Assembly: GCA_016840025.1 (NCBI GenBank)
Contig: JAEOTF010000013.1
Span: forward strand, 1-61,914
Reading direction: 5' to 3'
From: Candidatus Hodarchaeota archaeon
GTDB lineage: Archaea; Asgardarchaeota; Heimdallarchaeia; Hodarchaeales; YT1-039
Length of the DNA: 61,914 nucleotides
Below the pieces are notes generated by a model. The model was not told the DNA's origin, made no database searches, and worked only from the letters and a program-made list of their open reading frames with translations. Positions 17,344 to 25,686 of the stretch are shown piece after piece (position 1 is the first letter of the stretch; each line of letters begins with the position of its first letter). The translations under genes and the position numbers were made by a program.

Positions 17344-17970
17344 TTATCTGGTTTTTTTCCCAATATAATTGATTTCCCCCAAGATAAAACTAATTTTTTC
17401 ATTTTTATATCGATAGAGCATGCTCTTATCTTTATGAAGGAGCTCAAAATTTCCAAAATATACGTCAGCCTCGTCATCTGTATGAAATGAATGAAGAGCT
17501 GTTTCATTACCCCCAATAGGCAGCGCATACTCTCCTTCCCCTATTTTCTCCCCTCTATCACCAATTTCTGAATCTTCTGAGCCAAAATTAACGTAAATTA
17601 ATCCATTGATTTCTAGAACCCTTTCCATTTCTTTCATGGCTTTCTGGATGTCTTTTTTGGACAGATGCATGATAGTATTATAGGAATATATAAAGGGAAA
17701 ACTCCCCTCATCAAACTCCATTTTTCTCATATCACCAAGTTTGATGTTTAAATCCACATTCAGATTATTTTTTTTACAAAAATCTTCGGCATTCTTGATT
17801 GCATTCTTGCTAATATCTATTCCGAAAGTTTTATAGCCATATTGATAAAACAAATATAACGGTGGTTCTCTTCCACCAGCTCCACAATCAAGTACTCTTC
17901 TTTCCATGCTAGTATTGTTACAATACCGTAAGAATTCGTACAACGGCGTGGCTCGTGAAACAAATTCCAT
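17344..17970 (-). CDS. Class I SAM-dependent methyltransferase
   Basis: This 208-residue protein contains the Rossmann-type SAM site VLDCGAGGREPPLYLF (motif I, residues 27-40), the acidic turn GIDIS (motif II), GDMRKMEF, and IYSYNTIMHL (motif IV) followed by EMERVLEINGLIYVNF (motif post-II). These match the Methyltransf_11/25 group, whose substrates range over lipids, small molecules and proteins; none can be picked here. It is single on the minus strand, with T-rich DNA downstream of the convergent gene. Confidence 0.85.
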   Translation of the reverse strand: MEFVSRATPLYEFLRYCNNTSMERRVLDCGAGGREPPLYLFYQYGYKTFGIDISKNAIKNAEDFCKKNNLNVDLNIKLGDMRKMEFDEGSFPFIYSYNTIMHLSKKDIQKAMKEMERVLEINGLIYVNFGSEDSEIGDRGEKIGEGEYALPIGGNETALHSFHTDDEADVYFGNFELLHKDKSMLYRYKNEKISFILGEINYIGKKTR

Positions 17971-18081
17971 GGTTCTTCCAGCTCCTTTTCATTTAAGCAC
18001 TATGGGTTAATTATTTTCTAATATAAATTCACGATATTGCACATTAATCCCCAACTGGTTCTGTGAAATATTTTATTGCTC

Positions 18082-20064
18082 TTATTCTTTAATAATCTGG
18101 TTCAGATATTCTTTAACTAATTTACTTAACTCTTTTTCCGTCTTATTTACCGATTGTTTCGTAATTAATTTCAGAGATTCAGGTAATAAAACTGGTTGCC
18201 CTTCAAGAAGTTGTTGAAATAAAATGAATACTTGTATTAAGGTATCTCCAAAGGTTCGTTCATTAGTCATAATGGCCTCACAATAACGTAACGTTGATGG
18301 GGTAATTAATTCGGGTTTTTGTTTACAAATTACTTGGAGATACTGTAGTGCATATTTTGCACGGCGAAAGTGTTGTTCAGCTAGTTCTTCTTCAATATAT
18401 AGAACTGATGATGTAGTGATTAAGTCAGGATGTTTTTGATATAGATTGGTCAATGTAACGATTTCTAATAATCTACGTTCAAACATATCTGCTCCATAAT
18501 TCCATGCTTCTACATCTACGAAATCAAACCTATTGGCGATTATTCTATCAGCTAAAACGAGTACTTCTTCAAAGTTAAGATTGTCTATCTTATTTGCTTT
18601 ATTTCCCATTTCATCATTTGAAAACTCGAAAGCGTGCGTAATCAAAGCTTTAAACAATTGAAATTGATTTTTTGATACGTCACTGGGAGTTTCTGTTAAA
18701 AGGATTTTAAAAACTATAATCGCTTGAATAATTAACGCAATTCCATATTGATAAGACCATTTATCCTGCTTTTTTGTTGCTAATATAATAACTTCCATTA
18801 ACTCCTCTGTTATTAGCTCGGGTTTAGTAGGTAATAGTACAATAAACTTATCCCGAGCAGTACACGATGTAGGGTTATTTAAATCATAATAATCATTTTT
18901 CCATTCGTGATATTTAGGCAGAATTGCATCAATAATCACTTCCAATACCTTCCCTGTGATTTTATCCGGAAATTGTGAAGTAATACTAACAATTGCATCA
19001 AACACTTCACTACGCCGAGTAGCTTCAGGAAAATAGGATTTCTGATTATCTCTTACTCTAGTAGTTTCAATGATTTCAATTTCTGATTCTACTTCAAAAA
19101 ATAAATCCCTCATTTTGGATAGGAATTCAGGAGTGATTGTTGATGGTAGTAGATGAAGAATTTTACTCATTATTTTATTTTCATTATATAACTCAGGTGG
19201 CGGACCAGTTTTTAGGAGGTATAAATAAGATTCTTTAATAGCCTTTATTACAAGAGGTGATACTAAATCCTTGCGAAATTCTGCTATTCGACTCACAAAT
19301 TTTAGCCACTTACTAATTTTATAATAGTTATCAACACTAGGTTCACTATTGATTATTTGGGTTGTATTAGATGTTGACTGGACGACTTGTTCTAGGTTAA
19401 CCTCATGAATATTATTCATTAGCAAGTTAAGAGATTCCCAAGCATTTTTTCTTCTATATTCATCTAAATCCCCTTGAATCTGAAAAAAAAGTCTCATTGC
19501 TGCAATTTCTTTAGGATTTATACTAACTGCTTTATGAATCAACTTAAAAGCCCGCTCTATTTCGCCTAATTCATAATAATATTCTCCAATCTCATATAAT
19601 ACTAAACTATCATTACTACCATGGACTAAAGCAGTATCAAATGCGTTTAGAAGTTTTTCAGGTTGATTTTGTCCTTTGTATATCTGACCTAACCCGATCC
19701 ATGCCCTAGCATCCTTTTGATTATTATTAAGGTATTTTAAGAGTGCTGTTTCTGCTTTAATTAAATTCCCCTGTTCATAATGAATTTTACTCAAATTATA
19801 CCATGCTAAATCATTATCCTTATCTATCCTCAATGCTCTTTCTAGGAATTCTAGGGCCTTATCATAGGCACCCAGTTGGCTAAGACAATTCCCCACTGCT
19901 ATTAAAGCAGGAAGATAATTTGGATTAATGCGAAGAAGCGAATGGAACTTCTCACTGGCTTCTTCTATGGCACCCGTTTTAAAGAGTTCAACCCCTTCCC
20001 GATATACCTCATATACTATTCCATCAGCATTATAATTTGAATTTGACAAAATGATCAATCTCAA
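18082..20064 (-). CDS. TPR-repeat protein
   Basis: The N-terminal third (residues 12-200) is made of tetratricopeptide repeats, recognised by runs such as FHSLLRINPNYLPALIAVGN, YDKALEFLERALRIDKDNDLAWYNLSKI, AETALLKYLNNNQKDARAWIGLGQI and AFKLIHKAVSINPKEIAAM. The remaining 450 residues are helical with repeated TPEFLSK, ITEELM and ITPSTLRY pieces, suggesting a second array of longer helical repeats. It is a scaffold or adaptor type protein without catalytic motifs. It starts at TTG. It lies downstream of the zinc-ribbon pair and helicase on the same strand. Confidence 0.7.
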   Translation of the reverse strand: MRLIILSNSNYNADGIVYEVYREGVELFKTGAIEEASEKFHSLLRINPNYLPALIAVGNCLSQLGAYDKALEFLERALRIDKDNDLAWYNLSKIHYEQGNLIKAETALLKYLNNNQKDARAWIGLGQIYKGQNQPEKLLNAFDTALVHGSNDSLVLYEIGEYYYELGEIERAFKLIHKAVSINPKEIAAMRLFFQIQGDLDEYRRKNAWESLNLLMNNIHEVNLEQVVQSTSNTTQIINSEPSVDNYYKISKWLKFVSRIAEFRKDLVSPLVIKAIKESYLYLLKTGPPPELYNENKIMSKILHLLPSTITPEFLSKMRDLFFEVESEIEIIETTRVRDNQKSYFPEATRRSEVFDAIVSITSQFPDKITGKVLEVIIDAILPKYHEWKNDYYDLNNPTSCTARDKFIVLLPTKPELITEELMEVIILATKKQDKWSYQYGIALIIQAIIVFKILLTETPSDVSKNQFQLFKALITHAFEFSNDEMGNKANKIDNLNFEEVLVLADRIIANRFDFVDVEAWNYGADMFERRLLEIVTLTNLYQKHPDLITTSSVLYIEEELAEQHFRRAKYALQYLQVICKQKPELITPSTLRYCEAIMTNERTFGDTLIQVFILFQQLLEGQPVLLPESLKLITKQSVNKTEKELSKLVKEYLNQIIKE

Positions 20065-20188
20065 CGAAGATTTAGATCAACTTCATTTACATTGTAGGCT
20101 AATTATAATTTAAAGTTCAAGAACTCTACCACATAATTGGAAAATGAATTGTAGTATTCAAAAACAACTTTATAGCAGCATTGAGATT

Positions 20189-20878
20189 TCATTCTGCTGC
20201 CAAACCTGCAAGCAACCACATAATTTCCCCTTGGTTGTTACTTTCTAATATTCTCTTTTCTTCAGATATTTCTTTGTCAATCTGCCGAATTTCTTTGCCG
20301 GTTTCATGAATTTGAGTGGTTCTTTCCTCAGAATAGAGGAATTTCTTACAGAGTGGACACAAATAAATATCAGTACTTCCAAGAAATGTAAAAAGGGTAG
20401 AATTAAAATCGCAGTGTCTATAATATACTCCTGTTTTAAGAAATTGAGTACTTAGCTTGGAATGACAATTTTTACATTGGAGATGACTGTTTTCAGTGGA
20501 GAACTGTTGGATTTCATGGTTCCCTTCCATAAATACAGCCTTTAACCTAGCTCTTTCCTTTTCCAACTTCATTCGTATCTCGGCTAATCCTTTTTCTAAT
20601 ATTTGAGGATCACGTTCTTCATATCTGACCGCGATTGCATAAACCCACTTTTCGGCATTATCGAGAGCATACTCTAATGCTTCATCAAAACCATAAAAAA
20701 GAGGTTCAGGATGAAAATGGATGTGATCAATAGTTTGCCAATCGCCTTTATAGGGGTTTTTATCATGCATTATGCCGTGTGCTCGTTGATCTTTCGCTTT
20801 CTGTTGCTTAAACCATGAATTGATTTGTTTTTTTGTGTAGTTTCCAGGAAATTTCTTATAAACAGCTTTAGCACCCAT
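20189..20878 (-). CDS. Zinc-ribbon protein, paralogue A
   Basis: The 229-residue protein has an N-terminal region (TKKQINSWFKQQKAKDQRAHG), a central region with EALEYALDNAEKWVYAIAVRYEE, a pair of cysteine knuckles (CKNCHSKL and CPLCKKFL) and a C-terminal helix ending EIMWLLAGLAAE. It aligns along its length with the next gene, 18 bases upstream, so the two arose by tandem duplication. It is unlike any family I know. The zinc ribbon and the neighbouring Ski2-like helicase make an RNA-linked role possible (inference). Confidence 0.55.
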   Translation of the reverse strand: MGAKAVYKKFPGNYTKKQINSWFKQQKAKDQRAHGIMHDKNPYKGDWQTIDHIHFHPEPLFYGFDEALEYALDNAEKWVYAIAVRYEERDPQILEKGLAEIRMKLEKERARLKAVFMEGNHEIQQFSTENSHLQCKNCHSKLSTQFLKTGVYYRHCDFNSTLFTFLGSTDIYLCPLCKKFLYSEERTTQIHETGKEIRQIDKEISEEKRILESNNQGEIMWLLAGLAAE

Positions 20879-20896
20879 TTAGCAATTCTCCTTAAA

Positions 20897-21727
20897 TTAT
20901 TCTTCAATATCTATTGCCCAAAATGCGACCACCCAATTAAATTCCCCCGGTAAGTCACTTTCTAAAGTTTTCTTCATTGCTTGGATTTCTTGGTAAAGTT
21001 TCACAACTAAGTCACTTGTTTGATGGATTAACACATTTGTTTCTTGAGGATAAAGGAATTCATCACACAATGGACAAGAATAATACTTTAGATTAGACCA
21101 TTCGAATTCACTAAGGATACTATATCGGCTACAACCCCCGCCTTTATGCATATTTTCTGGACGGTAAGGTTTCAAAAAAATTTCACGAAAATAAAAATAT
21201 TCTGAAGAGTGAAGATAATCAAGATTCAATTCGGAAGTACAGGTTTCACAGGTTAAAAACAGTATATGTTCTGTTTTTTCTGTGAAGACTTCGAGAGCTT
21301 CAATTAATAACGCTTTGAGGTTTTCAATCTCTTTAAATAACTGAAGTTGTTTTGGTTCTAATTCTTTACCATGTTTTTTCCAATCAATAACCTTAAACTT
21401 TACAGCTATCGCATACTCTTCCTTTTTAGCATGTGTAAAGGCATAATCCAAAGCGTCATCGCGATTATTAAACTTCTGATCCGCATAAATCTCTAGAGAT
21501 TGAATTGTTTCCCAATAGCCGGTTTCACCTTCCAAAATTCGTTCTTGCTGTCGTTTTTGATTAAACCACGCAAGGATTTGTTTGGGCAGATACGCACCTT
21601 TTATAACTTCATAAACAGGCCATGAATCTTTTACATTATGCCAATAAGAAGCAAGAACCTTATTGTTTTTTACAAACTCAGGAATGACTTCTTTTTCTGT
21701 TTTATTGATGGTTAACAAAAACTTCAA
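20897..21727 (-). CDS. Zinc-ribbon protein, paralogue B
   Basis: This 276-residue paralogue of the preceding entry shares LPKQILAWFNQKRQQERIL, DDALDYAFTHAKKEEYAIAVKF, the knuckles CETCTSEL and CPLCDEFLYPQE, and the end GEFNWVVAFWAIDIEE. It differs by a longer insert between the two knuckles, containing a CSRYS segment. It ends 18 bases before paralogue A and starts 16 bases after the helicase stop codon, so all three are probably one transcript. The function is unknown. Confidence 0.55.
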   Translation of the reverse strand: MKFLLTINKTEKEVIPEFVKNNKVLASYWHNVKDSWPVYEVIKGAYLPKQILAWFNQKRQQERILEGETGYWETIQSLEIYADQKFNNRDDALDYAFTHAKKEEYAIAVKFKVIDWKKHGKELEPKQLQLFKEIENLKALLIEALEVFTEKTEHILFLTCETCTSELNLDYLHSSEYFYFREIFLKPYRPENMHKGGGCSRYSILSEFEWSNLKYYSCPLCDEFLYPQETNVLIHQTSDLVVKLYQEIQAMKKTLESDLPGEFNWVVAFWAIDIEE

Positions 21728-21743
21728 ACCTCACTTATATAGG

Positions 21744-24359
21744 TCAGTTCTTTTTCTTTTCTTTCCATCTTTTAGGCGGACGCACCCATGCTTCTCCTCG
21801 TTTTAAATGCTGAATGGCTTGTTTAATATCAAATGGAAAAGGCATTTCTTTTTGAAGTGGGAGAAGTTGTTGATATAGGTTGATTTGTCGTCGAATTATG
21901 CTTAAGATTTCCCCTTCTGAGTGCGGGGATAGAAGTTGTATTCGATCTAAGGAGACTCCTCGACTCCAATTCTGAATCTCTTCAAACATACTTAACGTCC
22001 ATTCTGTCTGTGTTTCACCCTGAACAGCTAATTTTCTTTCTTGTTTGATAAGTGCTGATCGAATTCTCGTTATTTCTCGAACCACTACCTCGATCTCTCC
22101 TGGGAGATAGACTGTCTGATTCTTGTTCTTATTCGTAACAAAGATACTGAAAATACCATTCCATTCATGTATATCCAAAGTCTTATGCTTTTTATGTCGT
22201 AACAACCATTCCATAATTAATAAATCATGTTCATTAGTGATTAAAGTTAATAACTCCCCTTTCCTTGTGAGCTGGTTATCTTCAGAGATGTATCCGCGGG
22301 ATTTCAGGACAATTTCAAAACGAGTAAATTTGTGGTATAATGATTTCTTGTTAAGTTCACTTTGTTTGTTTAATTTGTCTAATAATGTACTTTTCTGAAG
22401 GTGCTCATTAAATAACTGTAAATGAGTCTTCTTCTTAGCACAGCCTTCACAGGGAAGTTGTTTAGTTCTACTCGTCAGATTATCCTTTTTCTGTTGAACT
22501 AAGCGTGTTTTAATCGTCTTCTGGATGACCTGATAATTATATTTTTCAGGAGGATTATTCTTCAATTCTTCTAGAAAGGTTTCAAATATACGTTCTTCAG
22601 AATCGCTAATATTATATTGATCAATGGTAGCCCACTCTTCAAGAAGTATCTTCGTATAAGCCACATGGGCTAAATTCCGTTTGATGAATTTTTTAGAGTT
22701 AGTTGGGGAATATATCGTTACTGCATAGGCTTTTCTCTTACTCACACCCACGCCCACACCCCAACCTTCTTTTGAAGTATAAACGATCTGACCTGGTTTA
22801 CAATACTCGTTAATAATGATCTGTTGAACTTTCAATTGTAATTTTTTCTTATATTGGTAATTTTGGGTCTTCTTCATATCTAATTCTTGATGTATTTGTC
22901 CATACTTCGTTATTAATTCTCTTGAGAGGTCATTAGGAGTATTACAGGTGCGTTCGATTTCTAAGAGCTTATTGGTTATCTTCTCCAGTTCAGCACTTAT
23001 CTGTTTTTTTCGGTGTAAGAGGGTTTTTTTAGTTTGATAGTTCAAGAGGGATTTTTCTAATACAATATAAGGATCAAGATCCGGATCTAATCGTAAATTG
23101 ACTACTAAATTGTAACCTATCCGAAATTGACTTCGTACGGGCATGGGTTGATATTCAATCAGTTTATCAAATTCCCAAGGAGGGATTTCATCACCATTAA
23201 CTATGACAAAACCTTCGGTATCTATACCACGACGCCCTGCCCGTCCACTCATTTGAATAAATTCGGTAGATGTCAATGTTCGATAATCTTGCCCATCCCA
23301 TTTTTCGAGAGAGGGAAAAAAGGTCGTTTTTGCAGGATAATTCACCCCTAACGCAAAAGTTTCCGTCGTAAAGAGGGTTTTGATTAGATTTTGACTAAAT
23401 AATTGTTCCACTAAACTTTTAAGGGAAGGTAATAGTCCTGCATGATGAAAAGCTATGCCATGGGGAATTAACCGTAACATCACTTGTACAGTGGATAGTT
23501 CTTCATCATCAGGGGTAATAGTGCTCTTGTAGAGTTGAATATATTCCAAAATTCGTTCCTTTTCTTTCTCGGTTAAGAGGCTTTCTTCCCTATCATTCGC
23601 TACCATAATAGCGGCTTCTTTACACCCTTTGCGTGAGAAGAGGAATATAAGCACGGGATAGAAATGTTTAGGTAATTCACTCAATACAAAGAGAGGATTA
23701 TAATAAAAATCAGGAAGATGTAATGAACGGTCTGTATTGTGGTTCAGTGGTTCTACTAATTCATTATCATCCAAAATAAAATGGCGTAACGGGACTTTTC
23801 TCTTCGTATCAACAATGACATGGATCTTATCTTTTCGTATATGATACACCCATTCAGCCAATTCTGAGGCATTAGAAATTGTGGCGCTTAGTAGAATTAA
23901 CTGAATATTCGGTAGAAGTAAAATTAAACATTCTTCCCAGACTGTGCCACGATAAGGGTCATTTAAATAATGCACTTCATCAAAAACAACATATTTTACG
24001 TTAATTAGATCGACAGGATTTTGATAAAGGATATTCCGTAGAATTTCAGTGGTCATAATAAGAATACGGGCTTGATGATTAAGACTTATATCCCCAGTTA
24101 TGAGACCTATTGATTCTTTTCCATACTCTTCTACAAAATCTAAATATTTTTGATTACTAATCGCCTTTAATGGAGCCGTATAGATAATTTTAGAAGTATT
24201 AGTTTCCTTTAATATCTTTTCGATACTATACTGGGCAATTAATGTTTTTCCTGCTCCTGTAGGCGCACACACCAAAATAGAGTCATTCTGGTCTAAATGC
24301 TCAAGTGCTTTCCGTTGAAACTCATCGAGAAGATACTCTTTAAAATGGGTAGGGATAAT
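21744..24359 (-). CDS. Ski2/Mtr4/HelY-like RNA helicase with ATT start
   Basis: This superfamily 2 helicase of about 871 residues has a Q-like motif (DEFQRKALEHL), Walker A APTGAGKT, APLKAISNQKY (Ia), DEVHY (DExH box), LLSATI (III), and QMSGRAGRRGID (VI). A later CEGCAKKKTHLQLF motif is as in Ski2/Mtr4/HelY proteins that feed RNA to exosome-type nucleases. The Q-motif lies upstream of every ATG, GTG or TTG in the frame; the first usual start (TTG 24275) would cut it off. The frame opens after TAA with ATT at 24357-24359, six bases after AGGAG. The start is therefore probably ATT (or ATC next to it). It heads the operon with the zinc-ribbon paralogues. Confidence 0.85.
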   Translation of the reverse strand: MIPTHFKEYLLDEFQRKALEHLDQNDSILVCAPTGAGKTLIAQYSIEKILKETNTSKIIYTAPLKAISNQKYLDFVEEYGKESIGLITGDISLNHQARILIMTTEILRNILYQNPVDLINVKYVVFDEVHYLNDPYRGTVWEECLILLLPNIQLILLSATISNASELAEWVYHIRKDKIHVIVDTKRKVPLRHFILDDNELVEPLNHNTDRSLHLPDFYYNPLFVLSELPKHFYPVLIFLFSRKGCKEAAIMVANDREESLLTEKEKERILEYIQLYKSTITPDDEELSTVQVMLRLIPHGIAFHHAGLLPSLKSLVEQLFSQNLIKTLFTTETFALGVNYPAKTTFFPSLEKWDGQDYRTLTSTEFIQMSGRAGRRGIDTEGFVIVNGDEIPPWEFDKLIEYQPMPVRSQFRIGYNLVVNLRLDPDLDPYIVLEKSLLNYQTKKTLLHRKKQISAELEKITNKLLEIERTCNTPNDLSRELITKYGQIHQELDMKKTQNYQYKKKLQLKVQQIIINEYCKPGQIVYTSKEGWGVGVGVSKRKAYAVTIYSPTNSKKFIKRNLAHVAYTKILLEEWATIDQYNISDSEERIFETFLEELKNNPPEKYNYQVIQKTIKTRLVQQKKDNLTSRTKQLPCEGCAKKKTHLQLFNEHLQKSTLLDKLNKQSELNKKSLYHKFTRFEIVLKSRGYISEDNQLTRKGELLTLITNEHDLLIMEWLLRHKKHKTLDIHEWNGIFSIFVTNKNKNQTVYLPGEIEVVVREITRIRSALIKQERKLAVQGETQTEWTLSMFEEIQNWSRGVSLDRIQLLSPHSEGEILSIIRRQINLYQQLLPLQKEMPFPFDIKQAIQHLKRGEAWVRPPKRWKEKKKN

Positions 24360-24549
24360 TTACGACTCCTTCAATAAATACATACATATTTTCTTTTATA
24401 AATTCCTAGAAGAATAGTGATTAATTAGAAGAATCAAAAAGTGAACCGGAATCAACTTATTATTCCCTTCTTATCAGGTGTATTAGGAGAAGGCTGAAAT
24501 CAAATTTCATTGATAAAAATAAATCCCAAGAAAGAACAGATACAACGCC
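24360..24549. other. Intergenic leader between helicase and structured RNA
   Basis: This 190-base AT-rich stretch lies between the helicase start and the RNA region. It carries the AGGAG ribosome site of the helicase (24366-24370, minus strand). No reading frame was found. Confidence 0.5.
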
Positions 24550-24587
24550 TTAAGGAAATATTTAATTTTCTCCGAGTTGTTTAGCGG
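24550..24587 (+). promoter_or_regulatory. Candidate promoter of the structured RNA
   Basis: TAAGGAAATATTTAATTT at about 24550-24568 has an archaeal BRE-like purine/A run followed by a TATTTAAT TATA-like element. A start site about 25 bases downstream would fall near 24588, just as the sequence becomes rich in G and C and in inverted repeats. It is inferred from spacing only. Confidence 0.35.
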
Positions 24588-24977
24588 CGTCCTCGAAGTA
24601 CATCCGAAGGAGCGGGCGTGTATAAGAGAGGAACAGCACTAAAGCCTGTTCTCCTGCTAGGAAAGCTGGAGCTTATTCGCAATTGGTAGACTGAGGATAT
24701 GGTCTCCGCTGGTTTAGTGGAATGCGGGCTATATCACAAGGTGTCAAGCCGAAGTTGACAAAAAACCTTCAGTCGGCAAGAATCAGAGTGGGTACGTCCC
24801 AAGAGCGATCCTCTACCTCTGTCCACCCGATTATTTTGCGGAAAGCGGGTTAAAAAGTCAGGAATGTCTTGTTTTTCGCTACTTCCCTCTTCGAGGTGAG
24901 GAGATAGCAAGTTATTTGACTGTGATCCTCTTCCTGATTTAGAAGTTTTTGACTTGGCTTGACTACAGCTAGGTACG
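24588..24977 (+). ncRNA. Probable structured RNA of unknown family, about 390 nt
   Basis: This stretch is visibly richer in G+C than its surroundings and packed with ordered helices. They are: GAACAG/CTGTTC (24631-36 with 24646-51); GGTAGAC/GGTCTCC (24685-91 with 24701-07); AAGG-TGTCAA/TTGACA-AAAAA-CCTT (24738-47 with 24755-69); and a clean three-way junction in which CAGAG/CTCTG (24784-88, 24817-21) encloses TGGG/CCCA (24789-92, 24798-801) and AGAG/CTCT (24802-05, 24811-14). ACCCG/CGGGT (24825-29, 24846-50) and TCAGGAA/TTCCTGA (24858-64, 24931-37) follow, the latter capped by CCTC/GAGG. I recognise no tRNA, SRP, RNase P or intron core. It precedes the two-gene operon below; a long leader is the alternative to a free RNA. 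The strand is inferred from the next gene. Confidence 0.6.
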
Positions 24978-25682
24978 GTGCCAACAATCCGTGAAAGTGA
25001 TGTCATGAAAGAAGCATCTGTTACGATTATCCATCTTGGGAATGTGTCCGAAAAAAAGCTCCGTAAAGCTCTACAGAAAAGACATGCTTGGTCTCCCCCA
25101 CTGCCACCTTTTGGACGAGAGCGGTTACGCGCCTTAGAAAAACTATATCGTTCTTCTAATCTATCCAATGAAGACAAAGAACAGATTTTGAACGAAATCA
25201 CCAAATTAAACCCCTTAGTTCAAGCTAAGATACGATTAAGAGAGGAAATAAAAGAATTAAAGAAAAAGATAGCAGAATTCCAGTCAGAAGGGAATGAAAT
25301 CAAGGCACAGGGATTAGAACACGAGTTGGCGTGGAAAATTGATCATTATTTTAGTCATCCGGCCGACCAATTGCGCCACGATTATATTAAGCGGTGGAAT
25401 GGTGATCCCATCTATGCAAGCCTTGAATTGCTCCAAAAAATTGTTGAGTGCGAGTTTATAACCTTTGAGGAGCTGGAATTAATACCTCACACCATCATAG
25501 TCTATGATAGGAAGACCAAGACGAAAAAAAAGGTACAACCCTTTTCAAACTGGTTACGGTGGTGTTATAAGACCAATGATCAAGGTGATGTCATTGAAGA
25601 AGGTTTTGAGATTCGAGTGAATAAGATTCGGGAAGCAAAGGTCTTTAAAAAACAGATGTACTACAGAGCCTTTGGGAGATGA
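24978..25682 (+). CDS. Unknown coiled-coil protein following the structured RNA
   Basis: The 234-residue protein (GTG start; ATG 25005 is an alternative) has a short N-terminal beta segment (SVTIIHLGN), a basic linker with proline (HAWSPPLPPFGRERLRALEKLY), a strongly charged helical section likely to be a coiled coil (residues 68-120, IRLREEIKELKKKIAEF), then a globular end with HYFSHPADQLRHDYIKRW and FSNWLRWCYKT. No family was recognised. Its stop codon overlaps the ribosome site of the following HTH-repeat gene, so the two are translationally linked. Confidence 0.55.
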   Translation: MPTIRESDVMKEASVTIIHLGNVSEKKLRKALQKRHAWSPPLPPFGRERLRALEKLYRSSNLSNEDKEQILNEITKLNPLVQAKIRLREEIKELKKKIAEFQSEGNEIKAQGLEHELAWKIDHYFSHPADQLRHDYIKRWNGDPIYASLELLQKIVECEFITFEELELIPHTIIVYDRKTKTKKKVQPFSNWLRWCYKTNDQGDVIEEGFEIRVNKIREAKVFKKQMYYRAFGR

Positions 25683-25686
25683 GCAA

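Noticed and set aside
24588..24977. RNase P RNA, on either strand
   Set aside because: Short likenesses (AGGAAAG; AGAACAGGCTTTAG on the minus strand) recall the conserved P4 elements, but the universal GAGGAAAGUCC and ACAGAA-GGCUUA blocks are not both present and the pieces are explained by the local hairpins. A covariance search would decide it.
24588..24977. Group I or group II intron
   Set aside because: A GGATATGGTC element near 24695 loosely recalls a group I core, but no P3-P7 arrangement or domain V could be drawn, and no maturase or homing endonuclease is present.
24734..25204. Minus-strand 156-residue reading frame
   Set aside because: Its serine/arginine-rich, low-complexity content and overlap with the structured RNA and the plus-strand gene make it a shadow.
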